DNA of 64,000 nt, taken from assembly GCF_037893015.1 (NCBI RefSeq), contig NC_133664.1, positions 127,144,478 to 127,208,477 on the forward strand, read 5' to 3'. This document shows positions 10,437-21,378 of the stretch, one piece after another; the first letter of the stretch is position 1; each line of letters opens with the position of its first letter. The notes beneath the pieces were generated by a model that saw nothing but the letters and a program-made list of their open reading frames with translations, did not search any database and was not told the origin of the DNA. Position numbers and translations under genes: made by a program. The DNA is from Macrotis lagotis (lineage: Eukaryota > Chordata > Mammalia > Peramelemorphia > Peramelidae).

Positions 10437-10729
10437 TATTTGTGAGACTTGAGTTCCCTCCCCTCAGGGGGCCAAATTAAGGAGGGGGGAAAAAGCTCCT
10501 TCTCCTCTTCTTCTCCCTTCTTTCCCCACTGTTACTACAAAGTATACTTACTTCAATTGCTAATCCCTTTAGATTTTTTGTTCTTGCCTTCCTCTCAGTG
10601 AAAACGCTTGAGAGAATGCAGGTGGTAGTAGAGAAGGAATCAGACAGCATAGCTGAAACTACATGAAGAAAGATGGATGGCAGCTTATGCACATGGAGGT
10701 AAGAGTAGGGGAAACCAGGCATTTTTAGC
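10437..10729. other. Non-coding stretch with purine/pyrimidine patch
   Basis: Contains 'ccttctcctcttcttctccc' and otherwise no recognised element. Confidence 0.35.
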
Positions 10730-10962
10730 CAGTTCTTAACCTAGAGTTCATGAACTTGTTTTAAATATGTGTATACACACAGATATATACATATGCACAC
10801 ATATATGCATACTTACATATGCAAATAATATTTTACATATATTCCATATATGTATTAATAAATACTATATGTTAATAAAATTTGTTTCTATTATAATCTC
10901 ATGTGTTTCTGAGAATTTAAAAATTTTATTCTGAATTGGGGTCTATAGCCTTTGCCAAACTG
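10730..10962 (-). mobile_element. Unnamed old interspersed repeat, copy 1 (reversed), with TA/CA expansion
   Basis: 'cagttcttaacctagagttc' + 'atgaacttgttttaaata' and 'ataatctcatgtgtttctga', 'attctgaattggggtctata' match, in reverse orientation, the repeat also present at 42430-42566 and 58056-58425. A degenerate TA/CA microsatellite (10763-10872) has expanded inside it. Confidence 0.55.
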
Positions 10963-11520
10963 AAAAAGATTTTACAGTGTAGAAAAGGCTAAGATACATT
11001 AGACTGTGTCTTCATAGCCTTCAGTAAGGCTTTCAAAACTGTCTAGGAGGATCTTCCAGTTACAAAGAGGGAATGAACTAATAATTTCACTTTGAGAAGT
11101 ATAAGACTCAGAGATGCTACTTCTTCTTTGGTTTTTCAGTATGGACTCTAGGATGTCAGTGTATTTATTTAAAAATGAGTGCTGAAATAGTTTTCCCCCC
11201 TATTTAGTTTGGCATATTGTCCTAATTAAATACCTTTTTATTATATGATTCCTGCGTGGTCTATTATTAAGGCAAACTGGCTATCTAATCCTGAGTTTGA
11301 CTTTAGAGGGTACAGTTTCAAAATGGGAGGGGGTGTCTAAGATAATTATAATCACAAAATACCCCTTCATTAGATCTTAATAACAGGGAAATTGAGAATT
11401 GAATTACAACTGACTGTAAAAAATATCTTGTTTAAATATGTAGTTTGTGGCTAGAGAATCAATTACTATAAATTCAGACAAATTCTTCCAACTATGTACA
11501 AAGCAAAGGAATACAAGCAA
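10963..11520. other. AT-rich non-coding stretch
   Basis: No recognised element. 'gacagctgatctctaagtc' just beyond marks the next SINE. Confidence 0.35.
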
Positions 11521-11740
11521 AAATACATAATGGACAAGACAGCTGATCTCTAAGTCAGGAAGAACTGGGTTCCCATTTTTCCTTTGAAACTTGTTGACTG
11601 AGTGATCAAAGATTAGTTAATTCATTTCTCAGAGGCCCAGGCAATTGTCTAGGACTAAAAAGTTGCTAATCTATATTAGTAGAGGACATTTTTTTTTCCT
11701 TTGGAACCAATGTAATCATAGATTTTGCAAATTTGCAGAT
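11521..11740 (+). mobile_element. THER1/MIR-type marsupial SINE
   Basis: 'gacagctgatctctaagtca', 'ggaagaactgggttcc', 'aggcccaggcaattgtctag', 'aaagttgctaatctatatta', 'ttggaaccaatgtaatcata' are the diagnostic segments in order. Confidence 0.7.
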
Positions 11741-11814
11741 GTTATCCAAAAATGTACAAATGCTATGAAACCTTAAGAGGCAGCAGGATACAGCTGAAAG
11801 TGTCATATTTGCAA

Positions 11815-11985
11815 ATCCTAGATTTGAAACTAGAAAAGACCTTACAGGCTATGGAGTCCAACTCCCTCATTTTGAGACACAAAGAGGTTAAATGCCTTAT
11901 CTAGTCATGCAGCTGCCAATGACCTATCTAGTCATACAGTAGGCAATTCTTGAGTCTAGTTCTTCCTCCATCATGAAACAAAGAA
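11815..11985 (-). mobile_element. MIR relic, reversed, with internal duplication
   Basis: 'agtccaactccctcattttg', 'agacacaaagaggttaaatg' match reversed MIR. A segment beginning tatctagtcat occurs twice (11898 and 11925), a small tandem duplication of about 27 bp. Confidence 0.7.
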
Positions 11986-11994
11986 CATATGTTC

Positions 11995-12148
11995 ATGCTT
12001 CTACTTACTACTTACTACTAGTGTATGACATAGGACAAATCTTTTAATTTCTCTGAACCTCAGTTTTTTCATCTGCAAAATCAAGAGTTTGAACCAGGTG
12101 ACCTCAAAGTTTTCTATAGCCCTAAAGCTACAATCCTACCATCCTATT
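11995..12148 (+). mobile_element. MIR/THER1-type SINE relic
   Basis: 'ctctgaacctcagttttttc', 'atctgcaaaatcaagagttt', 'gaaccaggtgacctcaaagt' and 'aaagctacaatcctacca' follow the marsupial MIR 3' half. Confidence 0.72.
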
Positions 12149-12245
12149 ATAATGATAATATTTTAAATTTTTTATAAATATATCATATTTTTATCTTCAG
12201 ATAAAATTTATTTTTAATATTATAATATTTATATATTATAAAAAC
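12149..12245. repeat. AT-rich low-complexity tract
   Basis: Almost entirely A and T with short TATAAT-like units. Confidence 0.75.
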
Positions 12246-12254
12246 AAAGTGGAA

Positions 12255-12545
12255 ACTAATTCTTTCCATCAAAGAACTCACCTTCTAATGATGAGGATTA
12301 TATAGAAGAAGAGAGTGAAGGAACTTCTCCTAAGCTTCCACTCAACAATAATGATATAATTCTTAATTTACTCAGTCTGCTCCTAAGATCTATAGTTTGT
12401 ACCAAGTTCATGGGTTTTGTATTTCTCCAACCATATTGTTCAATCATTCAGAACTCATTGGACTTTCTTAACCATCTTTTAAATACAAAGTACAAAATAA
12501 ATAGAAGAAACTCAGTACCTGCATAAAATGAACTTATAGAAGTCA
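12255..12545 (-). mobile_element. L2 LINE relic, reversed, discontinuous
   Basis: 'tttccatcaaagaactcacc' + 'ttctaatgatg' and, further right, tacaaaataaatagaag fit the reversed L2 3' region. The segment 12491-12542 is 50/52 identical to 13983-14034. Confidence 0.5.
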
Positions 12546-12639
12546 CAACTGTGTAAGAATCATTTCATAGACCTCAGAAATTTTCTATGTAAACTGAGTT
12601 ATTACACCCAAACTTCAAGAAATACATAATTTATTGATA

Positions 12640-13170
12640 TGGTGGATACCACTATTAATCAATTAATAGAAAAATCCTTTATTAAGGATTATGGATACAA
12701 GCCAGATATTGTGTGAAATACTAGGGATATGAATGCATGTGAAACAATCCCTTTCCTAAAGACCTTACATTTTTTTGCATGTGAAAGTGGATACAAAATG
12801 AAGAACAAATGAAGACAAGTTAGTTTGACAGTGAAGGACACTAAGAAGTGAGAGAAAGAGAGATCTAGAAATATTTCTTTGAGAGGCTAGTGCTTACCAT
12901 AAAATTGAAAGGAAATTGATTTTTAAAAAGGGGTGAATAAAGAGTAAGCTAAAGGTTTGAGAGACAGATAGTATAACAGCACAGAAAGTAGGTCTATATT
13001 GCTAGACTGACAACATAGGTAGAGGGGAATAATGTATAAGAAGAATAGAAGGATAGGAACAGCTACATTGTGAAATTCTTTAAATAACTGGTGAAAAAAT
13101 TACATATTTGATCCTAGAGGTAATATGGAGCCACTCTACTCCTGAAAATATGACCTTCAAGAGTTGATGA
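12640..13170 (-). mobile_element. L2 LINE 3' relic, reversed
   Basis: Begins 'cctttattaaggattatgga' and 'caatccctttcctaaagacc'. Later 'catatttgatcctagaggta' + 'atatggagccactc' is the reverse of the L2 'ggctccctattacctccagg' region. Confidence 0.68.
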
Positions 13171-13301
13171 CGTTGAAAAAAATCACTAAATTTAGTCAAC
13201 CTTCTGATGACTGGTCACTCCAAACTTAACTAGGTTGATTCTTGGGCAGCTGAAAGTAAGAGACTCAAAGTCAGTCATTCTGGTTTGGTACAACCCATAA
13301 A

Positions 13302-13545
13302 TGGCAGTTAGGTGGCATGGTAGCTAAAGTGCTAAGCTTGACCTTAGGAAGGCTCACCTTGTGAGTTCAAATCTGGTCTTAGATACATACTTTTTAGCAA
13401 TTTGATCCTGAGCAAGTCACTTAACCCTATTTGCCTCAATTTCCTCATCTTTAAAAGGAACCAGTAACAGTAATTTTGCCACAATAACCTCAAATGGGGG
13501 TCATGAAGAATGACTGAAATGTCTGAAAAGTGACAACAAAAAACA
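13302..13545 (+). mobile_element. Marsupial SINE with RTE-like tail
   Basis: 'ggcagttaggtggcatggta', 'tgagttcaaatctggtctta', 'gcaagtcacttaaccctatt', 'tttcctcatctttaaaagga', 'tcaaatgggggtcatgaaga'. Diverged but complete. Confidence 0.85.
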
Positions 13546-13834
13546 ATCTACAGAAAGTTTGTACTCCTCTGGCATAGCCTTTGCCAACTCAAGGTTTTAT
13601 TTGTGCTTTGGGTAGGCATGAGAGAAGGACTTGAGTGGGAAGTGATAATTTAAACAGAAAAGAAAAATAAACATGCAGTGGCAAAAAAAAAAAATTGTAG
13701 GACTTATTGATATACCCCTAAGAGCTAGTCAGAGAGAATTTGAAACATATTGTAGTTTGAATGATGCAATGTTCTTTATTTTGAAGAATTCCAAAGTCCT
13801 TCTTTATATATTGCTTATATCATTTCAAGTCATC

Positions 13835-14050
13835 ACTAAACATTAAGCACCTACTATTTACCAAGCACTAGGCTAAGGACTGAAGCTTCAGGGAAAGATA
13901 AAAAAGAATTACTGCCTTCAAGGCCTTCACTTTGTAATGAGGGGAGAGCAATATGCAAATAATTATGTATAATCAAAGTATGTACAAAATAAATAGAAGA
14001 AACTCAGTGCCTGCATAAAATGAACTTACAGAAGGTGGGATTTAGCTACA
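13835..14050 (-). mobile_element. L2 LINE 3' relic, reversed
   Basis: 'cattaagcacctactattta' + 'ccaagcactaggc', 'attactgccttcaaggcctt', then 'tacaaaataaatagaag' and 'cagaaggtgggatttagct' are in reversed L2 order. Confidence 0.78.
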
Positions 14051-14539
14051 CATATCATCTAGCTATAGTATGGCCAGATACCATCCCAGAGAGTATGACA
14101 CGGAAAAGTTTTCATTCTGTTTACATTTCTATTTTAAAAGCTAATTATTGGTTTTTATTTAGTAATTATTTATAGTGTACAGTGAGGTCTTTTCATATAA
14201 AAATGTTATCTGAGCTTGATTCCCAGTCATAAAATGTGCTATAAAATCAGGCTTGTGAACTATAACCCCAATTTAATTTGTCAAAGACCAATAATGACTT
14301 GAAATAAAGGTACAACCTCTAATTATCCAATTAGCTTTATTATTTGAAAGGTGAAGTTGGTATTAAGTATGTATTTTTTGGTCTTTCTATAGGCAGTACA
14401 GAATCTTAGCTAGATGAGAATAGTATTAAAATGGAGTATTACCAGAGTAAGGAATATCTTACCTATTTCTCGTGAATAGCTTGAGGATATTTAAAGGAAA
14501 GAGGTCTTTGGAGAGACACTTTCTTCAAACAGTAAAAAA
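14051..14539. other. AT-rich non-coding stretch
   Basis: No recognised element; its right end merges into the CR1/L3 relic. Confidence 0.35.
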
Positions 14540-14825
14540 AAAAAGGTTATGTGTAAAGAAGTATTAAACTTCGTCCTTGAAATTATAGGGAGGCATGATT
14601 TTGGCTAAATATAGTAAGGAATTCTAATAAACAGAGTTGTCTGAAAATGGAAATGAACTGCTTTTGGAGGAAGTGTGTTCTGTTGTGAGATGTTATCAGT
14701 TAGAGCCTGGATAGCCACTTTTTTTAACAATATTGATAAAGACAGCATTCCTGTTTCATGAAGGCAGAGATGGGATTATGTGGTTTCTGAGATCTTTTTT
14801 AGTTCTCTGATTCCTTGAATACAGT
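14540..14825 (+). mobile_element. CR1/L3 LINE 3'-end relic
   Basis: 'tgaaaatggaaatgaactgc', 'ttttggaggaagtgtgttct', 'gcctggatagccac' and 'tggtttctgagatctttttt' + 'agttctctgatt' parallel the CR1/L3 3' region also seen at 7195-7375. Confidence 0.65.
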
Positions 14826-15449
14826 ACTTTGATCAGCAAAAGGGAAAGAAGATATACTTATCTACCAAGAAAGTGCCATAGTATCTATTATGTAGACCCA
14901 ATAAAAAGAATATTTGAAGGAAAGTTTATATGCTGTATGCTCCAAGATTCACCCCCAGGGCAAAGATCATTCTTCTTTTAAGTGTTCTATATTGCCACAT
15001 ATATCTTCAACTAACCAAAAGGCAATAACAAGATTAACCAATTATAAATTTTCAAAATTAAGAAAAAACCTTGAAAATGAAAGACTATCAGGAGTTTGTT
15101 CCTTTGAAACTACTCTTTTGAAGAAAGCTTGTTTAAATAGTGAACTTCTACCCAGCTGTAATTTTTGAAATCAAAGAGGACACAAATAGCACAGCCCTAT
15201 TTTAAATCTAGGGCCTAATGTGTATGTGTTTTTTTCTTCCAATCTTTGAGATGGACAGTAATAGGAATGGACTTCTTTTTTTAACCTTTTGCATCCCCAT
15301 GTACCCACAGATGCAGTCTTTTGATCATTCTGAAGGAGAATTCTGGGCTATATGAAGATGGTTTGTTAAGATGAAAGCATCACCCTGATACTGGAAGAAT
15401 GCCAGTGGAAAGTAGAATTGTATTTGAGATTTAAACTGAGGACAATGAT
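14826..15449. other. AT-rich non-coding stretch
   Basis: Contains an open frame of 84 codons at 14914-15168 with no recognisable domain, family or splice context; judged a chance ORF. Confidence 0.4.
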
Positions 15450-15625
15450 GTAAATAATGAATATTTATACAGTTCTGTGTAAGCATTTACAAAATACTTT
15501 ACATGCATTATTTTATTCCATTCTTGTGACAATACTATAAGATTGTTAGTATTAATCCTATTTGAAGAACTAATAAAGTACACTGAAAGAAAAAGTAAAG
15601 GTATAATTGGTAATGTGTGAAAGGA
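15450..15625 (-). mobile_element. MIR-type relic, reversed
   Basis: 'aatatttatacagttctgtg', 'aaatactttacatgcattat' and 'ttctgtgac'-like segments correspond to the reversed MIR 3' half. Confidence 0.5.
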
Positions 15626-16169
15626 CAAGTGAGCCAGATGAGGTTGAAGAAGTGAGTAGAACAATGAGGTTTCAGTAAAGGGATTTATACTAGGAAAAAT
15701 TATTGATAGTTATTAATTAGTTATTGAAATTCTTTCCCTCTTAAAACCAATTTGTGTTTTGCACATATTTGTATGTTTTATAGTTCTTTTTTTCCCCCTG
15801 CCCTCTCTGTCCCAAAAAAAGTATTTTTTTTTGGGGGGGGGATATACTATTATTATTTTTTTTTTGGTCTTTATGCCTCTGGTGGTTAGCAAAGTACCTT
15901 GTATATAGGAGTTACTTGACACATATTTGTTGAAATGAATTTTTTGAACTAAGTACTTTATTTCTTGTGAGAAAGAATTGTTTAGGACACTAGAGGTCAA
16001 GAGTTCCACCTGGGAAGAGGTAGTACAGATGGAGACAATTAAGCCTGGTGGATGGAATCAGCAAACTATCTATCTGATTGTGAGAGAAGATGGCAATTTT
16101 TAGATTAGTATCATAGAGATAATCAGTTCAGGGGTTGATGCTTCAAGAAAGTCAATGGTATTTGAAAAT
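15626..16169. other. AT-rich stretch with T/G homopolymer runs
   Basis: Runs of T, G and again T lie close together between 15815 and 15870. Otherwise no recognised element. Confidence 0.45.
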
Positions 16170-16179
16170 CTACTATGAA

Positions 16180-16340
16180 ATTTTTATCTTTTTAATTTTA
16201 GTTATTTAAGGCAGTGGGGTTAAGTGACTTGCCCAAGGTCACACAGCTAGGCAATTATTAAATGTCTGAGGCCACATTTGAATTCAGGTCCTCCTGACTC
16301 CAGGGCCAGTGCTCTATCCAATGAACCACCTAGCTGCGCC
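16180..16340 (-). mobile_element. Marsupial SINE, tail variant B, reversed
   Basis: Its tail reads 'ttatttaaggcagtggggtt' instead of the A-type 'ttgcaaggcaatggggtt'. Head 'gaaccacctagctgcgcc'. Target-site duplication ctactatgaa (16170-16179 and 16341-16350). Confidence 0.93.
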
Positions 16341-16499
16341 CTACTATGAAGTTTTAATAGCACCAAAATACTAGTTAACTCCTGATCATCACCATGAAAT
16401 TTGTGAATTATCTCTGGCAAATTTATTTAGCTCAACTCATGATGCACTCTTATTCTGCCTACCTTCCATTATTCAAAATATTTTAGAATTGAAATTTTC

Positions 16500-16628
16500 T
16501 ATAACTTCCTCAATTTACAGATGAGAAAACTGAGATAAGAAGTACTAATGACTTGTCCAAGAACAAAGAAGTAATTAGCATTGGAGGGAGTATTTGAACT
16601 AATATCTTCTGACTCCAGGACCCATATA
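16500..16628 (-). mobile_element. MIR relic, reversed
   Basis: 'caatttacagatgagaaaac', 'actaatgacttgtccaagaa', 'cttctgactccaggaccc'. Confidence 0.75.
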
Positions 16629-16729
16629 TGTTTGTGAGGAAAGTCTTTTGTAAGATGCAAAGGATTATATGAATTTTAGCTGGTTTGGTAGAAAGATTTG
16701 GATCATAAGGATCCCAGGTCTAAAGTATC

Positions 16730-16890
16730 CAGGTCCAGATCCCAGTTCAGTTACCTGTGTGACCAAGGACAAGTCACTTAACCTACTTTGGGCTCAATTT
16801 CCTCATTAATGTAATGTGAGGTTTGGCAAGGTAAACTTTGAAGTTCCTTCTAATTCTAAATCTGTGATTCTGAGATCCTATTAATAGATG
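16730..16890 (+). mobile_element. MIR/THER1-type SINE relic
   Basis: 'acctgtgtgaccaaggacaa', 'gtcacttaacctactttggg', 'tcaatttcctcattaatgta', 'gaagttccttctaattctaa'. Confidence 0.75.
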
Positions 16891-17047
16891 AGCATTAAAG
16901 TCCATCCCTATATATGTAATCCTAATGTAAATGACTTTCCCATTGAGTTCGTTAATCAGTATCTATCTATTGTATGAATTTTGATAATTGACAGTGAGCT
17001 TGTGCCACAACTGAACAGAAAAAAAATGTTTCACACCTGGCTCTCAT

Positions 17048-17070
17048 ATATCTATCTATCTATCTTTCTT

Positions 17071-17127
<57 letters not shown>

Positions 17128-17150
17128 ATAGATATAGATATGCACACACA
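17048..17150. repeat. (TATC)n microsatellite with short CA end
   Basis: About twenty TATC units, near-perfect from 17071 to 17126, preceded by two interrupting TTTC/TTCT units and ending in gatatagatatg and a short CA run. Likely length-polymorphic. Confidence 0.95.
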
Positions 17151-18102
17151 CTTAAGTTAAATCTGCTTTGTTAACATTTTACCCATCTGTTTATTAACTC
17201 TAGATGATCATCAAAACAGTTAACTAAATCCCGATTTTTAGCATTTGGTGATTAATAAGATATAAAGGACCACTGAAAATTCAACAAGTGAATTTTATCT
17301 AAAATTGGAGCTGGTTCCAGCACACCCTAATGGATTATATTTAGGAAATTGCTCAGTATTCTCAATGATCCTAAGCTGCGCGCTGCTTTATTTTCCCAGA
17401 GATGTAGTGAATCATTGAACACCATCATTATAGATTTAAAACTGCAGGTGACTTAAAGGTCAATGGGAAAGAACATAGTAGTTGTAAATAAATTGTGCCA
17501 TATAAATCACGAAGGCAATAAAATATAAATATAAAGGAAAGACGTAAGAAAACATTCTTAATTGATGGAACTAGCAGAGTAGAAGGCATTTTTTTTGTTT
17601 TGTTAATTGTTTTGTGTTTTTTTGAGGGGGATGTGAAATACCTCTCTTACATGTGCATGCTCTCAGATATGTAGATATTTGACAAAAGCATGGTCAGACC
17701 TCTCTAGAAATACATCGGGTCTTCAGACACATGCACATGCACAATGTTGTCCCTGTCTTCTCTGAGAAATACTCCCCACTATGTTCTGAAGCCAGTTTTT
17801 GGAAAGGAAAAACCATTCACTCTTACGACCTCAAAGGTGCCTTTTGGTGGAAGTCTTTCATGTATTTGGTTGAGTTATTACCTTGATTTCTTAACCTAAA
17901 TTCTGGAAAGAAGACTGGAAGCTATAGTTCTCAGCCACAGGAACTCCATTACTGCCAAGTGAATAATGGTACATTCCAGAAGCTGTCATATGTCATCTGG
18001 GGTGCCAGACTTGGCCTCTTCTTGGACAAATGTTTGTATTCTTAGCTTTGATGGTATTGGAGATCTGGAAAAATGATGTATACTTTGTGGGCATAAGACA
18101 TT
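17151..18102. other. Single-copy DNA; candidate conserved non-coding block
   Basis: No repeat recognised. 17300-17450 holds a paired-type homeodomain site taatggatta (17328-17337) and a rare CpG-containing run gctgcgcgctgc (17375-17386) in a CpG-poor window. No exon-like frame. Confidence 0.4.
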
Positions 18103-18188
18103 ATATACATATATACATACATACATACATACACACATATATATATATATATATATGTACACACACACCACACACACACATATATATG
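18103..18188. repeat. Compound (TACA)n-(TA)n-(CA)n microsatellite
   Basis: ATAC units, then a TA run, then CA units interrupted once (accaca). Confidence 0.95.
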
Positions 18189-18471
18189 AGATGGATTGCC
18201 ATATACATCAATGGGAGAAATCTCATTTCAGATCCCTCATAGCCTAAGTCAATTTTTCAATTTGACATACTTATTTAATGGCTCATATGAGACTTGGTCT
18301 TCTTCCTCCCAGTTCATGATTTCCAAGTCCACTAAACTATGTAGCCCAATAATGAAGATATATTGCTAATACTCTGGTGGAAATTAGGTTTATTTCCCAT
18401 TGCCAGCAGAACTTGTTTTCCTCAGGAAAATAAATACATTACTGTTTCTTATCTTGTTTTTATTTATATGG
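18189..18471. other. Non-coding stretch, nothing recognised
   Basis: No repeat or ORF signal. Confidence 0.35.
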
Positions 18472-18487
18472 TATTCTAGGTAATTTT

Positions 18488-18626
18488 TTTTCAAGGAAAA
18501 GGGGGTTAAGTGGCTTGCCCAAGGCCACACAGCTAGGTAATTATTAAATGTCTGAGACCAGATTTGAACTCAGGTACTCCTGACTCAAGGGCCGGTGCTC
18601 TATCCACTGTTCCATGTAACTGTCCT
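18488..18626 (-). mobile_element. tRNA-derived marsupial SINE (A-tail type), reversed
   Basis: 'ggggttaagtggcttgccca', 'cacacagctaggtaattatt', 'actcctgactcaagggccgg', head 'ccactgttccatgtaactg'. Perfect 16-bp target-site duplication tattctaggtaatttt (18472-18487 and 18627-18642). Confidence 0.95.
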
Positions 18627-18689
18627 TATTCTAGGTAATTTTGACAAATAAGAATTAGGTTAAAAATAATAACTTACAAAATGTCTTTA

Positions 18690-18905
18690 AAATTTGAAAA
18701 ACTTGTGTTCATCATCTCATTTGATCTTTATTATAGTCTTGTTAGATAGGCAGTATTTTTATTTCCATTTCATAGATGGAAAAATTGGAACTAAGAAAGA
18801 TTAAGTGACTTGAACAGGGTCATTTATCTAAAATATGTCTGAGGCAGACTTTGGACCCTGGCCTTTTTTGACTCCAAGCCCAATGCTGTATCCCTCAAGT
18901 TACAT
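18690..18905 (-). mobile_element. MIR-type relic, reversed
   Basis: 'atttgatctttattatagtc', 'ccatttcatagatggaaaaa', 'gattaagtgacttgaacagg', 'gactccaagcccaatgctgt'. Confidence 0.72.
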
Positions 18906-19194
18906 TCTTTCCAACAATGGACATGCCTATCTACTTTGTCTTCTCCTGCCCCACCTTCCCCTAATTATTCTGAGTTAGTCTTTGTAATTTCTTTGGGGCT
19001 AAAAAACAGAAAACAAAAACACTATCAATAATGGAAAATGAAAAAACTGCCTTCATTCTGGTTATTTTGCTTATTCAGGAGAAGTAATTGAAGTAACATT
19101 CTTTTGCTTATTTATATTGGATCAAAAGCTAGCACATCATAAATAGCAATACCAAAGCTGGCCCTGGGCAAAACTGTGAAGTCTGCCAAGTTCA

Positions 19195-19525
19195 GAGACA
19201 GTGATATATAATGTGCTGAACCTTAGACTGGTAGTCAAGAGTTCTGGCTTTTGGTCTTTGCTCTACCACAAATGAGGTAAATCATTTGAGCCAAGAATTT
19301 ATAATGTTTCTAATCTCCATTTCCTCCCTCTCTACTATTGGAATATAAACTTCATGAAAACAAGAATTGTCCTTTTCTTCATTTACCTAAGTGAAACCTT
19401 AGCAGGGTGCTTTATGCCCAGGTTCAATAAATAACTTTTGAAATTGTTGAATTAAATGTAGAAAATGAGGGACTTTGACTAAATGATTTCTAAGGCCCTT
19501 TCATCTCAAAAATTCCCATCTTCAT
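19195..19525 (+). mobile_element. Composite of MIR and L2 3' end
   Basis: MIR 5' part ('accttagactggtagtcaag', 'aaatcatttgagcc') to about 19285. Then an L2 3' end ('aaacttcatgaaaacaagaa', 'ccttagcagggtgctttatg', 'caataaataacttttg') to about 19460. Then a MIR-like tail ('gggactttgactaaatgatt', 'tctaaggccctttcatctc'). Confidence 0.6.
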
Positions 19526-19921
19526 TTCTTTTCTGATCCCCTTCCACCCCATTTGTTTCCTTTCCTCTAGCACCAAGGGATATCAAGATGTCTGCTGACT
19601 GCCCAGAAACAGTCCAGTACTGGACACATACTTAGACTTTTTTTTCCTTTCCCCCATTACTATTATGTGTCATTATTACAGAGATCTCTGATCTGATGAT
19701 ACTCATATGTTTCTTCCATTAAAAGACAATAACTAATAATGTAGTTATAATGGTTGTGAGTGTAGTACTCAGGCAATTTTTTTTTTTGCATTTTAATCAA
19801 TGTTTTCTGAAAACAAAGCTCTATTCTAAAGGTCCTTTAGCAGACTACTAAGGGTCCAGATGTTTTAATGGAAGTAGAATTTTTGGTGTTCCTTGAATCT
19901 CATCACATAAGTAAAGTTTAT
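19526..19921. other. Non-coding stretch, nothing recognised
   Basis: Has a T10 run near 19780. No repeat family recognised. Confidence 0.35.
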
Positions 19922-20115
19922 TCAGTTGGGTTTTTTTTCAGACATGTCTGACTCTTTGTGATCCCACTTGGGATTTTCTTGCAAAGATATTGGAGTGGTT
20001 TGCCATTTCCTTCTCCAGTGCATTTTATACATGAGGAAAGTGAGGCAAACATGGTTAAGTGATTTGCTCTAAGTGTCAGAGGAGCTCTATCCATTACACC
20101 ATCTAATTGCCCCAT
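19922..20115 (-). mobile_element. Marsupial SINE with RTE-like tail, reversed, internally deleted
   Basis: 'cagacatgtctgactctttg' + 'tgatcccacttggg', 'gagtggtttgccatttcctt', 'gtgaggcaaacatggttaag', then a jump to 'gagctctatccattacacca' + 'tctaattgcccc': about 50 bp of the middle are missing. Confidence 0.85.
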
Positions 20116-20164
20116 GTAAACAGAACTTTCTTAAAATTTTCTTGTTCGTGATTCACCACACTGA

Positions 20165-20362
20165 GATGCAGTATGACATAGGAGGAAGACTCAGTGAAAA
20201 GAACTCTGTATCTGGAGACAGAAGATCTGGGTTCAGCTTCCATGCTTTCTGATACTACCTGTGTGACCTTGTGTGACCTTAACTTCCCTGGGTCTCAGTT
20301 TCCTCATCTGAACAATGAGATAGATTAAATGGCCTCTAAGGTCTAGACCTATGGTACTGCTA
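20165..20362 (+). mobile_element. MIR/THER1-type SINE relic
   Basis: 'gaagatctgggttcagcttc', a doubled ccttgtgtga unit, 'cctgggtctcagtttcctca', 'aaatggcctctaaggtctag'. The 10-bp doubling is local to this copy. Confidence 0.78.
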
Positions 20363-20575
20363 TTCAGGAGATCTGGTTTCTAGCTTTGGGCCCTCTCTCT
20401 ACCTATCTGGGTGACTCTGGGGAAATCCCTTTTAATAGATCTCAGTTTCAATAATCTCATACATAAGATGAAGGGTTAGATTAGTTGAATTCTAAGGTTT
20501 CTTTAAAGCTCAAATAAGATAATATTGACACAGTGATTGGCACATGGTAGGAACTGTATAAATGTTTATTCTTCC
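20363..20575 (+). mobile_element. MIR relic
   Basis: 'ctggtttctagctttgggcc', 'tctgggtgactctggggaaa', 'tctcagtttcaataatctca', 'ttggcacatggtaggaactg'. Lies head-to-tail with the previous relic. Confidence 0.75.
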
Positions 20576-21148
20576 ATCTCTTTTCTTTCAGTTCAAATAT
20601 TTTATGATTTAGAAAATGCAAAGGCATAATTTCTGTAAGGATGCTGTCTAATAATCACCAACACATTAAAAAATATAAAGCATGATAGGATTATTGCTAC
20701 CTTTCAAAATGCTTTTATTTACAAGAAATATAATCAGGTGTCTCATTGAGCTGAACATGCTTGGGATGCCAAACTCTCAGCTCAGTCAACTGATTATACT
20801 GATGGTGATGAGTCTTGATATAGAAGTGTTTTGATATCAGTTTGTGAGGGTATTAGAGCAGCTGTCAGGGTGAAATGTGTTTTCACACTGCCAAGGAATT
20901 CTAAAGCCAATCCATTTAAAACCAAGGCTAAACCAAGCTCTTAAAAGTCTCAAATGCCAAAAGTAGATGTATATACATTAATGAAAATATCCTTTCATGT
21001 TACTGATCCAAAGACAGTATGAATTCTCTCCCTAACAGGATCACCCAATGATTTGTACTTTAATTAAGCATTTCTGTCTCCTTAACATAGCTTTGTTTTT
21101 TAATTTGGTTTGTGCAGTGAAGTTTGAATGAAAATAAAATATGGATCA
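20576..21148. other. Single-copy non-coding DNA
   Basis: No repeat recognised. Locally balanced composition ('ggagcagctgtcagggtgaa'-like) suggests a possible conserved element. Confidence 0.3.
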
Positions 21149-21378
21149 GTGTTGTCAAACTTGAATAGGAATGAAAGCTAGCATCTAACTACATGAGGAT
21201 CCCAATGGGTTGCTTATTGGCTTAGGGGAAAAACCCACATATTAAAATTGTTTATGTTTTATTATATATATTTTTATTTTATTGAATATTTCCCAATTAC
21301 ATTTTAATCTGGTTCAGACTGAGTTGTGGGTCCTATGTAACTTACCAGCCACCAGTGGCTCCACTCTAAATGTGATAC
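21149..21378. mobile_element. Possible old DNA transposon with decayed terminal inverted repeats
   Basis: Left end gtgttgtcaaactt and right end aaatgtgatac are imperfect inverted repeats of a gtgtcaaactc-type terminus. The interior 'ttgaatatttcccaattaca' + 'ttttaatctggttc' I recall as part of a widespread mammalian repeat. No target-site duplication confirmed. Confidence 0.35.

Noticed and set aside
17048..17150. CRISPR-like array
   Set aside because: Repeats are simple tetranucleotides without spacers; the genome is eukaryotic.
17986..18242. Tyr/Ile/Cys-rich frames on both strands
   Set aside because: Arise from the compound TACA/TA/CA microsatellite.
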